Shown: positions 23,440 through 32,449, numbered from the stretch's first letter. The stretch: 37,014 nucleotides of DNA from an uncultured Eubacteriales bacterium (GCA_900315015.1 OMXJ01000029.1:1-37014); one strand, 5' to 3'. Program-made: numbers and translations. The notes: generated from the sequence alone by a model not told the origin.

Positions 23440-26400
23440 ATGAAAAATTATAAGAATCTGTTCCTGCAGCAGTCATATCAGGATAATACAGAGCACTTTA
23501 CTAAAATATTAAAGGATGATAAGCTACCTTTTTGGGACTACATAATACTTTCAGCTTCAAATGAAGCTCAGGCAGAGGGCTATATGCATCAGATGCAGGT
23601 AAGGCTTGATAGCGGAGCTTTACCAAAGAACTGCACCTATGCGGCAGTTCCTGATCCAAACGGAGAAAGGGTAGGAAGCGGAGGCTCTACCTTTGCAGTG
23701 CTTAAGTTTGTAAGGGATAATGAGCTAAAAAAGCGCGGAATAGATGCAGATAGTGAAAATAATGATTCTACAGATGTAGAAGATTTCAATTTTACAGGAC
23801 TAAAAATACTTCTCTTGCACTCTGGGGGAGATGCAAAGCGTACTCCTCAGTACAGTGCCTGCGGAAAAATATTTTCACCTGTACCAAGAGTGCTTCCAAA
23901 CGGAGCAAGATCAACCCTCTTTGACGAATTTGTAATAGGGTGCTGCGGCATACCAGCAAGAATAAAGGATGGAATGCTTACCTGCTCGGGTGATGTAATT
24001 CTTTTATTCAACTCACTTCAGCTTGATTTTTACGGAGAAGGAGCAGCAGCTCTTTCTATCAAATCTCCAGTAGAAATAGGAAAGAACCACGGCGTATTCC
24101 TCGGAGGAAGTGACGGAAATGTGCAGAGCTTTCTTCACAAGCAGGCTGTTGAAACCTTAACAGAAAAGGGAGCAGTGGATGCAAGAGGAAATATCGACAT
24201 AGATACTGGCTCTGTCATATTTAGCGGAAAGCTCTTAAATGACTTATATTCACTTGTAAAAACTAAGGAAAGCTTTGCAGAGATGGTAAATAGCCATGTA
24301 AGGCTCTCCTTTTATGCAGATTTTTTATATCCTTTGGCAAGCGGCGGCAGCCTTGAAGCCTTTTACAGCGAGCAGCCAGAGGGGGATTTCAGCGAAGAAC
24401 TTAAAATAGCAAGAACTAAGCTATGGGAAAAACTGCATAAATATAGTATGAAGCTGGTGCGTTTTTCACCGGCGAGCTTCCTTCACTTTGGAACAACGAA
24501 GGAACTTTTAGCTTTAGTTACAGAAAATATCGAGGACTATAGCTATCTGAACTGGAAGGGAGCCATTAATAGTGCAGCAGATGGCAGCATAGGAGGGAGT
24601 AAAAAGGTAGCGGTTTCTAATTCCTATGTGAGCTCTAGGGCTGAAATAGGAGAAGGCAGCTACATAGAAGACAGTTTTATAGATGAAGGAACCAGTATCG
24701 GCAAGGGCTGCGTAATATCCTGCGTCACTCTTAAGGGAGTTAAGGTTCCAGATGGAGTATGTCTTCACGGCTTGAAGCTCCTTGATGGTAAATTTGTAGT
24801 TAGAGCCTATGGAGTAAAGGATAATCCAAAGGAAAGAAAAATATTTGGTGTAAATTTAGAAGAAGCTCTTTGGGATGTGAAGCTTTTTGAAGCTAAGGAT
24901 ACTATAGCAGAGGCAGCAGAGAGCACCATGAGGCTTGTAAATATGCTTTGCGGCAACGAAAATGGAAGTGGAAATGCGGATATAGAGCCTTTCGTGAAGG
25001 AAGATAATTATAGTCTTAAAACCAGCTTTAATTATGCAAAGGCAGCAGATATAATAGACTGGCAGGCAAAGCTTCTTGATAGAGTAAGAGCAGAGGAAAT
25101 ACTTTATTATATTAATAATAGAATTCCCGTAGAAAAGCTGATAGAAGAGGGAATGAAGGTCCCAGGCAGAGTTAAAAAGCTGCTTCTTGAAGAAATATCA
25201 GAAGAGGCAGAGGGCGACTTTGTAAAGGTGGAAGTAAAGCAGAGCGAGCTGGATAAGTTTTCAAAGAATATTAGAATTTACTATTATCTATATAAGCTTA
25301 CAGGCGATGAAAAAATGCTTGATAAGTGCTTTGGAGAAATAAGTGGAACTATTGCAAGTGAGGCCTTAAAGGGAGTTTCATTGAGAGATGAATTAAAAAT
25401 TGCTAAAGAAGAAGCAGTGGTAAAGCTTCCGGTTAGAGTGAACTTTGGCGGCGGATGGTCGGATACACCTCCATACTGCATGGAGCACGGAGGAACTGTG
25501 CTGAATGCAGCAATAACCCTAGACGGAGAGCTTCCTATAGAGGTAACGGTAAAGAAGCTTTCAAAAAATAAGATAGAGCTTGCATCTACAGATATCGGAA
25601 GCTATAGAGAATTTACTACAGATGGGGATTTTGCAGATCTTCTAAGCTGCACAGATCCATCAGATACCTATGCACTTCATAAGGCAGCACTTATATCCTG
25701 CGGAATAATACCAGCAGGGAAGGTTTTGGTAAAGGAAGAGAATAGGAGTGGTGAAAAGCTGATACCAGAGCTCTGTAAGAAAATAGGCGGAGGCTTTTAC
25801 ATTAATACAAGAGTTATAAATATACCAAAGGGATCTGGTCTTGGTACAAGCTCTATACTAGCAGGGGCAGCTGTAAAGGCTATTTTTGAGTTCTTTGGAA
25901 TTAAATGCTCTGATAGCGAGGTTTTTGAAAGAGTTCTTTGCCTTGAGCAGCTAATGTCAACAGGCGGCGGCTGGCAGGATCAGGTGGGCGGCATTGCACC
26001 AGGAATTAAGCTTGTAACAGCACCGCTTGGAATAAAGCAGGAGATAACCTGCACTCCTGTAAAAATGACAGAGCAGGCACTTAAGGAGCTTGATGACAGA
26101 TTTGCACTTATCTATACAGGTCAGAGAAGACTAGCAAGAAATCTTCTTCGCGACGTGGTAGGAAAGTATATAGGTGGAAATGAAACCTCTACAGAAGTGC
26201 TTTATAAGATACAGCAGGTGGCTGTGCTTATGAAGTTTGAGCTTGAAAAGGGAAATGTAGACGGTTTTGCAAGGCTTATGAGCGAACATTGGGAGCTTTC
26301 TAAAAAGCTTGATGGTGGAAGCACAAATACAGCCATAGATCAGATTTTTGTGAGCATAGAGGATTTGATAGATGGAAAGATGATCTGCGGAGCAGGCGGC

Positions 26401-26517
26401 GGAGGCTTCCTTCAGATTCTTTTAAAGAAGGGCGTAACAGTGGCAGATTTGCAGAAGAGAATAGATGAGGTGTTTGAGGACTCGGGAGTTAGAGTTTATG
26501 AGACGACCTTTTGCTAA
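23440..26517 (+). CDS. fkp: Bifunctional fucokinase / L-fucose-1-phosphate guanylyltransferase (Fkp)
   Basis: A 1025-aa salvage enzyme: free L-fucose is phosphorylated, then converted with GTP to GDP-L-fucose. The N-terminal half is the guanylyltransferase, with GSGGST (79-84) and LLHSGGDAKRTPQYSACGKI (from 125), followed by left-handed beta-helix-like repeats (YVSSRAEIGEGSYIEDSFID). The C-terminal GHMP kinase has LPVRVNFGGGWSDTPP (663-678), KGSGLGTSS (797-805), GGGWQDQVGG and GAGGGGFLQ. Both active regions look intact. Bacteroides Fkp is about 950 residues, so this one is slightly longer. ATG 23440 is preferred to ATG 23434 because CGGAG ends 7 nt before it. It follows manC after a hairpin and ends at a strong terminator. 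Confidence 0.93.
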   Translation: MKNYKNLFLQQSYQDNTEHFTKILKDDKLPFWDYIILSASNEAQAEGYMHQMQVRLDSGALPKNCTYAAVPDPNGERVGSGGSTFAVLKFVRDNELKKRGIDADSENNDSTDVEDFNFTGLKILLLHSGGDAKRTPQYSACGKIFSPVPRVLPNGARSTLFDEFVIGCCGIPARIKDGMLTCSGDVILLFNSLQLDFYGEGAAALSIKSPVEIGKNHGVFLGGSDGNVQSFLHKQAVETLTEKGAVDARGNIDIDTGSVIFSGKLLNDLYSLVKTKESFAEMVNSHVRLSFYADFLYPLASGGSLEAFYSEQPEGDFSEELKIARTKLWEKLHKYSMKLVRFSPASFLHFGTTKELLALVTENIEDYSYLNWKGAINSAADGSIGGSKKVAVSNSYVSSRAEIGEGSYIEDSFIDEGTSIGKGCVISCVTLKGVKVPDGVCLHGLKLLDGKFVVRAYGVKDNPKERKIFGVNLEEALWDVKLFEAKDTIAEAAESTMRLVNMLCGNENGSGNADIEPFVKEDNYSLKTSFNYAKAADIIDWQAKLLDRVRAEEILYYINNRIPVEKLIEEGMKVPGRVKKLLLEEISEEAEGDFVKVEVKQSELDKFSKNIRIYYYLYKLTGDEKMLDKCFGEISGTIASEALKGVSLRDELKIAKEEAVVKLPVRVNFGGGWSDTPPYCMEHGGTVLNAAITLDGELPIEVTVKKLSKNKIELASTDIGSYREFTTDGDFADLLSCTDPSDTYALHKAALISCGIIPAGKVLVKEENRSGEKLIPELCKKIGGGFYINTRVINIPKGSGLGTSSILAGAAVKAIFEFFGIKCSDSEVFERVLCLEQLMSTGGGWQDQVGGIAPGIKLVTAPLGIKQEITCTPVKMTEQALKELDDRFALIYTGQRRLARNLLRDVVGKYIGGNETSTEVLYKIQQVAVLMKFELEKGNVDGFARLMSEHWELSKKLDGGSTNTAIDQIFVSIEDLIDGKMICGAGGGGFLQILLKKGVTVADLQKRIDEVFEDSGVRVYETTFC

Positions 26518-26552
26518 AGAATATAGCAATACAATTGGGTGGATAATTACTG

Positions 26553-26592
26553 AAAGAGTGCTGAACTTGTAAAAGAAGCTCAGCACTCTTTT
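26553..26592 (+). terminator. Intrinsic terminator after fkp
   Basis: AAAGAGTGCTGA (26553-26564) pairs perfectly with TCAGCACTCTTT (26580-26591) around a 15-nt A-rich loop. The final T at 26592 and GTTACTTTT follow. Confidence 0.9.
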
Positions 26593-26656
26593 GTTACTTT
26601 TGATAACATTATAATTAAATAAGTATGAAGAAATAATAGAAAATCAAAATTGGTGC

Positions 26657-26685
26657 TTGACTTTTGTTATTTTTAATATTAATAT
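26657..26685 (+). promoter_or_regulatory. Promoter for the HTH-Ugd gene
   Basis: TTGACT 26657-26662, a 17-bp spacer and TAATAT 26680-26685. The -10 sits inside the palindrome AATATTAATATT (26675-26686), which could serve as an operator but is also simple AT sequence. Confidence 0.7.
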
Positions 26686-26749
26686 TGTGGACGAAGGAAA
26701 AGATAGGAACGAAATGAATAAGAACATAACAAGTTAAAGGAGAAAAGAA

Positions 26750-28255
26750 ATGAAGAAGCTATCACTTGAATTACTAGCAGATAAGGTTTATAAGCAGAGA
26801 AAACTTAAGAAGATGTCTCAGCAGGATGTTTCTGAAAAGACAGGCATAAATAGGAGTATGCTTAGCCATCTTGAGGCTGGAAATTACGCACCATCAATAG
26901 CTCAGCTTGAAGCCCTTGAAGAAGTACTCGATTTTGATGTTTTAGAAATATTAGTTGATAGTGATAAAAAGGTAGAAGAAAAAGATAATTCTAATTTAGA
27001 AAAGGTTTCTCCACTTAATATTGCAGTTGCAGGAACTGGCTATGTAGGTCTTTCGCTTGCAGTTCTTCTTGCACAGCATAATCATGTTACAGCAGTAGAT
27101 ATTATACCTGAAAAGGTAGATATGATAAATAATAGAAAATCACCTATTCAGGATGATTATATTGAAAAGTATCTTGCAGAGAAGGAGCTAGATCTTACAG
27201 CAACACTTGATGGCAAGGAAGCATATAAGAATGCTGATTTTGTTATTATAGCTGCTCCAACAAACTATGATTCAAAGAAGAATTACTTTGATACATCTGC
27301 GGTTGAGGCTGTTATAGAGCTTGTGCTTTCAGTAAATCCTGATGCCATTATGGTAATAAAGTCGACAATCCCTGTTGGCTTTACAAAGCACGTACGTGAA
27401 AAATTCCACTCTGGCAATATAATATTTAGCCCAGAATTCCTTAGAGAATCAAAGGCTCTTTATGACAATCTTTATCCATCAAGAATAATAGTAGGAACTG
27501 ATATTCTTGATGCAAGACTTTTAAAAGCAGCAAAGAAATTTGCAGCACTTCTACAGGAAGGCGCTATAAAGGAAGACATTGATACCTTGTTTATGGGCTT
27601 TACAGAGGCAGAGGCAGTTAAGCTCTTTGCTAATACCTACCTTGCGCTTAGAGTATCATATTTTAACGAGCTTGATACCTATGCTGAAAGTAAGGGGCTT
27701 AATACAAAGCAGATAATAGACGGTGTATGTCTTGATCCTAGAATTGGTACTCATTATAATAATCCATCCTTTGGCTATGGTGGATATTGCCTTCCTAAGG
27801 ATACAAAGCAGCTTTTAGCAAACTATCAGGATGTTCCAGAGAACCTTATTGAGGCTATTGTGGAAAGTAACAGGACAAGAAAGGATTATATAGCAGATAG
27901 AGTGCTTGAAATTGCAGATGCTTATATTGGAAGCGCTGATTATGACCCTGCACAGGAGAGAAAAAACAACGAAACTGTTATAGGAGTATACAGACTTACA
28001 ATGAAGAGTAATTCAGATAACTTCCGTCAGAGCTCCATTCAGGGCGTAATGAAGAGAGTTAAGGCAAAGGGAGCAACTGTCATAATCTACGAGCCAACGC
28101 TTGAAGATGGAACAACTTTCTTTGGCTCTAGAGTTGTGAACAACCTTGATGAGTTTAAGAAGGAATGTAAGGCTATTATAGCAAATAGATATAACGAAGA
28201 GCTTGACGATGTTAAGGAAAAGGTATATACAAGAGATTTATTTCAGAGAGATTAG
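26750..28255 (+). CDS. ugd: UDP-glucose 6-dehydrogenase with an N-terminal XRE-type helix-turn-helix
   Basis: A single 501-aa frame joins two domains. Residues 6-66 are a Cro/CI-type [23 protein letters not shown] then [16 protein letters not shown]. After a charged linker (70-88) a complete nucleotide-sugar dehydrogenase follows: NAD site GTGYVG (95-100), [23 protein letters not shown], Lys291 in [14 protein letters not shown], and catalytic Cys347 in [10 protein letters not shown]. It would oxidise UDP-glucose to UDP-glucuronate with two NAD. No ATG with a ribosome-binding site lies at the junction that would make the enzyme separately; AAAGGAGAAAAG supports ATG 26750. It is monocistronic. 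A related UDP-sugar (for example UDP-ManNAc) is an alternative substrate. DNA binding is inferred from the fold only. Confidence 0.9.
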   Translation: MKKLSLELLADKVYKQRKLKKMSQQDVSEKTGINRSMLSHLEAGNYAPSIAQLEALEEVLDFDVLEILVDSDKKVEEKDNSNLEKVSPLNIAVAGTGYVGLSLAVLLAQHNHVTAVDIIPEKVDMINNRKSPIQDDYIEKYLAEKELDLTATLDGKEAYKNADFVIIAAPTNYDSKKNYFDTSAVEAVIELVLSVNPDAIMVIKSTIPVGFTKHVREKFHSGNIIFSPEFLRESKALYDNLYPSRIIVGTDILDARLLKAAKKFAALLQEGAIKEDIDTLFMGFTEAEAVKLFANTYLALRVSYFNELDTYAESKGLNTKQIIDGVCLDPRIGTHYNNPSFGYGGYCLPKDTKQLLANYQDVPENLIEAIVESNRTRKDYIADRVLEIADAYIGSADYDPAQERKNNETVIGVYRLTMKSNSDNFRQSSIQGVMKRVKAKGATVIIYEPTLEDGTTFFGSRVVNNLDEFKKECKAIIANRYNEELDDVKEKVYTRDLFQRD

Positions 28256-28272
28256 TATTTTTTTATAATTAG

Positions 28273-28494
28273 CTTTCAACATCAAATAGTAAAAAAGTTG
28301 TTATAAATAAACAAAGATACTTTTTGGCTAGATATAGATACAAAATCCGCACAACGAAAACGATTTCAACTGTAAATGGATACAAAAAAATCGCTGATTA
28401 TGGTTGGGTATTGGTTAATTTAATCAAAAACGTTTATTTGAAAAAACGGTTATTGACAAATGAAATTTTGAATGATATATTTAAAAAAGTGTGA
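28273..28494 (+). other. Start-less 73-codon open frame in the ugd-pglE gap, possible gene remnant
   Basis: The 318-nt gap has one frame free of stops from 28273 to TGA 28492-28494. It reads for example QRYFLARYRYKIRTT, NGYKKIADYGWVLVNLIKNV and LTNEILNDIF. It has no ATG, only TTG, and no ribosome-binding site, and the promoter at 28453 lies within it. In such AT-rich sequence a 73-codon gap without stops is unlikely but not impossible by chance. I do not recognise a family. The rest of the gap holds nothing I can name. Confidence 0.2.
28453..28481 (+). promoter_or_regulatory. Sigma-A promoter for assembly block 2
   Basis: TTGACA 28453-28458, a 17-bp spacer and TATATT 28476-28481. The leader to ATG 28574 is about 85 nt and contains a modest inverted repeat, GTTGTAT with ATATGCAAC, near 28512-28537. 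Confidence 0.8.
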
Positions 28495-28573
28495 ATAAAA
28501 AAGAAAGTATAAAGTTGTATAATTGATTAAATATGCAACTAAATCGTTTAAGTGAATTTCGTTAGGAGATATT

Positions 28574-29851
28574 ATGTTTAAAGGAAATGATATTAAACCA
28601 TTTGAATCGAAGGTATGGTTATCCTCTCCGACAATGCATGGTGAAGAAATAAAGTACATGACAGAGGCATATGAGACTAATTGGATGTCTACTGTGGGAA
28701 AAAATATAAATGAAGTAGAGCGTTTAGTAGCAGAATATATAGGAGTTAAGTATGCTGTGGCATTATCAGCAGGAACAGCATCACTTCACTTGGCTATGAA
28801 GCTTGCAGGTATAGATGCATATGGAATGCCAGAAGTTGGACATGGCGCTCTTGAAGGAAAGAAAGTATTCTGTACAGATATGACCTTTGATGCAACTGTA
28901 AATCCTGTGGTTTATGAGGGCGGAATACCTGTATTTATTGATACAGAAAGAGAATCCTGGAATATGGATCCTAAAGCTCTTGAAAAAGCATTCGAGATTT
29001 ACCCAGATGTTAAAGTAGTAGTGGTAGCTCACCTTTATGGAACTCCTGGAAAGGTAGATGAAATAAATGCTATCTTAAAGAAGCACAATGCAATACTCAT
29101 TGAAGATGCAGCAGAATCTATGGGAGCAACCTATAAAGGTGTTCAGACAGGAACCTTTGGTAAATATAATACAGTTTCTTTTAATGGAAATAAAATTATT
29201 ACGGGTTCATCAGGTGGGTGTTTTATTACTGATGATTTAGACGCTGCCAATAAGGTGAGAAAGTGGTCTACTCAGGCTAGAGAAAATGCAGCTTGGTATC
29301 AGCACGAAGAAATTGGCTATAACTATAGAATGAGTAATGTAATTGCTGGTGTAGTTAGAGGACAGTTCCCATACCTTGATGAGCACATTGCCCAGAAGAA
29401 AGCTATTTACAATAGGTATAAAGAAGGACTTAAGGATTTACCAGTTTCTATGAATCCTATTCCAGATTGCTGCGAGCCTAATTATTGGCTTAGCTGTTTG
29501 TTGATTGATGAAGAGGCTATGAGCAAGCAGGTTCGCGGTGAACAGGATGTTTGCTATGTGAAGGAAGAAGGAAAAACTTGTCCTACTGAGGTTCTTGAAG
29601 CTATTAGCAGTATTAATGCAGAGGGCAGACCAATCTGGAAGCCTATGCATATGCAGCCTATTTACAGACTTAATCCGTTTATTGTTAAGGACGGAAATGG
29701 AAGAGCTAGAACAAATGCTTATATAGCTGGTGGAATGGTTGATGTTGGAGCAGATATATTCCAGAGAGGCTTATGTCTTCCAAGTGATAATAAAATGACT
29801 GTAGAGCAGCAAGATAAGATCATTGAAGTCATTAAAGAGTGCTTTAAATAA
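28574..29851 (+). CDS. pglE: PglE-like PLP-dependent sugar aminotransferase (DegT/DnrJ/EryC1 family)
   Basis: A 425-aa cytosolic aminotransferase that would add an amino group to C4 of the 4-keto sugar made by the PglF-like protein. Motifs: ALSAGTASLHLAMK (63-76), the PLP-contacting IEDAAESMGATYKG (from 176), the Schiff-base Lys207 in FNGNKIITGSSGG, RKWSTQARENAAWY and GRPIWKPMHMQPIY near the C-terminus. These match the branch that contains PglE. TAGGAG lies 7 nt before the ATG. It is followed after 24 nt by a PglC-like and then a PglD-like gene, the core bacillosamine pathway order. The exact sugar is inferred from context. Confidence 0.9.
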   Translation: MFKGNDIKPFESKVWLSSPTMHGEEIKYMTEAYETNWMSTVGKNINEVERLVAEYIGVKYAVALSAGTASLHLAMKLAGIDAYGMPEVGHGALEGKKVFCTDMTFDATVNPVVYEGGIPVFIDTERESWNMDPKALEKAFEIYPDVKVVVVAHLYGTPGKVDEINAILKKHNAILIEDAAESMGATYKGVQTGTFGKYNTVSFNGNKIITGSSGGCFITDDLDAANKVRKWSTQARENAAWYQHEEIGYNYRMSNVIAGVVRGQFPYLDEHIAQKKAIYNRYKEGLKDLPVSMNPIPDCCEPNYWLSCLLIDEEAMSKQVRGEQDVCYVKEEGKTCPTEVLEAISSINAEGRPIWKPMHMQPIYRLNPFIVKDGNGRARTNAYIAGGMVDVGADIFQRGLCLPSDNKMTVEQQDKIIEVIKECFK

Positions 29852-29875
29852 GAGATAATAAAGAGGAGATAAGGG

Positions 29876-30523
29876 ATGTACGCCAAATGCTTTAAGAGAG
29901 TTTTGGATTTTATTTTGAGCTTACTTGCTATTATTGTATTATCACCGATCTTGTTTATTTTAATACTATTAGGCTTTGTTTTTATGAAGGGCAATCCTTT
30001 TTTTACCCAGGAAAGACCAGGAAAAAAGGAAAAAATCTTTAAATTAATTAAGTTCAGGACTATGGATAATCGTAAAGATAAAAATGGAAATCTCCTTCCA
30101 GATGATGTAAGGCTAAATAAGTATGGTAGATTTCTTAGAGCATCTTCTTTAGATGAACTTCCAGAGTTGATTAATATTCTTAAAGGTGATATGGCAATTA
30201 TTGGTCCAAGACCTTTGCTAGTTAGATATTTACCTAGATATAATAAAAGGCAGCGCCATAGACACGATGTTCGTCCGGGACTTACAGGATATGCGCAGGC
30301 ACACGGAAGAAATGCTTTGTCATGGGAAGATAAATTCGAAATGGATGTATGGTATACAAGGCATATAACTTTCATGGGTGATGTGCAGATTATATTAGAT
30401 ACTATAAAAACAGTCTTGAAGCATGAGGGAATTAGTTCTGAGTCTTCGGCTACTATGGAAGAGTTTATGGGAACGCCAAAAGGAGTAAAATCTAAATGGT
30501 TTCCTGGTAAAGATTATAAATAA
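29876..30523 (+). CDS. pglC: PglC-like small phosphoglycosyl transferase
   Basis: A 215-aa monotopic membrane enzyme that would transfer phospho-diacetylbacillosamine (or a related sugar) to undecaprenyl phosphate. One hydrophobic re-entrant segment (residues 10-36, with Ser-Pro at 23-24) is followed by FFTQERPGK, KFRTMD, the catalytic dyad Asp93-Glu94 in SLDELPEL, KGDMAIIGPRPLLVRYLP and RPGLTGYAQAHGRNALSW. The dyad has the same residue numbers as in Campylobacter PglC, and PRPLLVRYLPRY is typical of this subgroup. AGAGGAGAT precedes the ATG. It starts a second lipid-linked glycan, distinct from the large transferase at 12783. Confidence 0.93.
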   Translation: MYAKCFKRVLDFILSLLAIIVLSPILFILILLGFVFMKGNPFFTQERPGKKEKIFKLIKFRTMDNRKDKNGNLLPDDVRLNKYGRFLRASSLDELPELINILKGDMAIIGPRPLLVRYLPRYNKRQRHRHDVRPGLTGYAQAHGRNALSWEDKFEMDVWYTRHITFMGDVQIILDTIKTVLKHEGISSESSATMEEFMGTPKGVKSKWFPGKDYK

Positions 30524-30542
30524 ATAATATTGAGAGAAAAGA

Positions 30543-31193
30543 ATGAATGATTTAATAATAATTGGTGCAAGCGGATTTGGCAGAGAGGTTGCATGGCTTG
30601 TTGAACGTATTAATAAAAAGTGTAAAGAATGGAATCTTATTGGATTCATAGATGATAATATATCAATCCAGGAAAATGTGATAAATGGATACAGAGTTTT
30701 AGGTACGACTAATAATATTAAAGATTATCCTGAGGCTTATTATGTTTGTGCTATCGGTAGTTCCAAAGTGAGATCGATGATAATAGAAAAGGTAACGCAG
30801 GAAAATCCTAATATTAGATTTGCAACTTTAATAGATCCAACGGTAGAAATGTCAGATTTAGTGGAAATAGGAGAAGGAACAATAATATGTGCACATACAA
30901 TTATTACAGTTAATATTTCAATTGGTAAGCATGTAATAATAAATCTTGATTGCACTATAGGTCATGATGCGGTTTTGAAAGACTTTGTTACACTATACCC
31001 TTCGGTTAATGTTTCGGGAGCTAGTAATATTGGAAAAGCTGTTGAGATGGGAACAGGAATGCAGATTATTCAAGGGAAATCTGTTCGAGATTATTCTGTT
31101 GTAGGTGCTGGGGCTGTTGTTGTTAGGGATTTACCAGAAAAATGCACAGCTGTTGGAAGTCCAGCCAAGGTAATAAAGTATCATAATCTGTAA
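30543..31193 (+). CDS. pglD: PglD/NeuD-like sugar O/N-acetyltransferase
   Basis: A 216-aa enzyme with an N-terminal Rossmann-like UDP-sugar-binding part (LIIIGASGFGREVAWLV) and a C-terminal left-handed beta-helix of hexapeptide repeats (IGEGTIICAHTIITVNISIG, IGKAVEMGTG). The likely catalytic base is His141 in CTIGHDAVL, and the C-terminus GSPAKVIKY is typical of the PglD/NeuD family. It would acetylate the 4-amino group formed by the PglE-like enzyme. GAGAGAAAAG precedes the ATG. It closes the three-gene bacillosamine-type module. After it the base composition falls sharply. Confidence 0.91.
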   Translation: MNDLIIIGASGFGREVAWLVERINKKCKEWNLIGFIDDNISIQENVINGYRVLGTTNNIKDYPEAYYVCAIGSSKVRSMIIEKVTQENPNIRFATLIDPTVEMSDLVEIGEGTIICAHTIITVNISIGKHVIINLDCTIGHDAVLKDFVTLYPSVNVSGASNIGKAVEMGTGMQIIQGKSVRDYSVVGAGAVVVRDLPEKCTAVGSPAKVIKYHNL

Positions 31194-31258
31194 ATAGTAA
31201 TACTATTATAAAATGTATAATGATTTTTGGAATACATTCAAAAGTTTGGAGAATAAGA

Positions 31259-32449
31259 ATGGATATTTTGATTGTCGCTAATTTTTGTTTAGATTTTTCT
31301 GAATTAGATAATGGCAGGTTTTCATATTTAGCGGATATGCTTTCAGTTGAAAATGAAGTAGAAGTTATAACAAGTAGTTTTTATCATATAACAAAAAAAC
31401 AAAGAATAATTCCAAAGGAAAAAAAAGTATATAAAGTCACTTATTTGTATGAACCAGGATATATGAAAAATATTAGTTTGAAAAGATTTTATAGTCATAG
31501 AAAATGGGGGAGGAATGTAAGTGAATATATAAAGAAAAGAAAAAAACCTGATGTTATTTACTGTGCTGTTCCGTCTTTAACCGCTCCATATGAATTGGCG
31601 AGATATTGTAAGAAAAATAACATTAAATTTATTATAGATATACAAGATTTATGGCCTGAAGCTTTTAAATTAGCATTCGATATTCCTATTGTAAGTAATA
31701 TAATTTTTTCGCCTTTTAAGTTGCTTGTAGATTATGTATATCGTCAGGCTGATGTTATATGTGGAGTATCAGAAACGTATGTAAATAGGGCGTTAAAAGT
31801 GAATAAAAAAAACAGAAATGGGCATGTAGTGTTCCTTGGTACGCAATTATCTACTTTTGATAATAATGTTATAAACAATGAGTGTGATATAATTAAAAGT
31901 GACAATGAAATATGGGTGGGATATTGTGGAACATTAGGGGCTAGTTATGATATTTCCATAGTTATAAAAGCTTTACATATTATAAAAAAACGTGGAATTA
32001 AAAGTGTTAAGTTTATTATTATGGGGGATGGTGAATATAGAGAGAAATTTGAGCTTTTGTCAGAGACTTTAGGGGTTGACTGTATATTTACGGGAAGACT
32101 TCCTTATAATCGAATGTGTGCAACATTATCAATGTGTGATATTGCAGTTAATCCTATAATGCATAATGCGGCCCAGAGCATAATTAACAAACATGGTGAT
32201 TATGCTGCTGCCGGATTACCTGTTATTAATACACAAGAAAACAAAGAGTATAGACAATTAGTTAAAAGTTACAAAATGGGATTTAATGTACGAAATAATG
32301 ATGTAGAATCATTCGCAGACAGGTTGATATATTTGATTAATAACGAAGAGACCAGAAATAAAATGGGGAGGAATGCGAGAAAGTGCGCGAAACAAAAATT
32401 TGATAGAACTAATACATATAAAGAACTGGTGTTTGAAATAGTAAAATAA
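31259..32449 (+). CDS. Family 4 glycosyltransferase
   Basis: A 396-aa GT-B transferase. The N-terminal half has DILIVANFCLDFSELDNGRF and IDIQDLWPEAFKL; the QDLWPE segment is typical of the WbuB/FnlA-neighbour GT4 group that often adds amino sugars such as FucNAc or QuiNAc. The C-terminal half has GYCGTLGASYD, IIMGDGEYREKF, GRLPYNRMCATLSMCDIAVN and AAGLPVINTQENKEY. The frame opens at 31220, but ATG 31259 has TTGGAG 8 nt upstream and gives the standard N-terminus. It is the first gene with clearly lower GC and begins the variable cassette. The donor is unknown. Confidence 0.88.
   Translation: MDILIVANFCLDFSELDNGRFSYLADMLSVENEVEVITSSFYHITKKQRIIPKEKKVYKVTYLYEPGYMKNISLKRFYSHRKWGRNVSEYIKKRKKPDVIYCAVPSLTAPYELARYCKKNNIKFIIDIQDLWPEAFKLAFDIPIVSNIIFSPFKLLVDYVYRQADVICGVSETYVNRALKVNKKNRNGHVVFLGTQLSTFDNNVINNECDIIKSDNEIWVGYCGTLGASYDISIVIKALHIIKKRGIKSVKFIIMGDGEYREKFELLSETLGVDCIFTGRLPYNRMCATLSMCDIAVNPIMHNAAQSIINKHGDYAAAGLPVINTQENKEYRQLVKSYKMGFNVRNNDVESFADRLIYLINNEETRNKMGRNARKCAKQKFDRTNTYKELVFEIVK

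Noticed and set aside
26714-26737. Seven-codon ORF (MNKNITS) before the HTH-Ugd gene as a leader peptide
   Set aside because: Too short and without regulatory codon content or an associated terminator hairpin.
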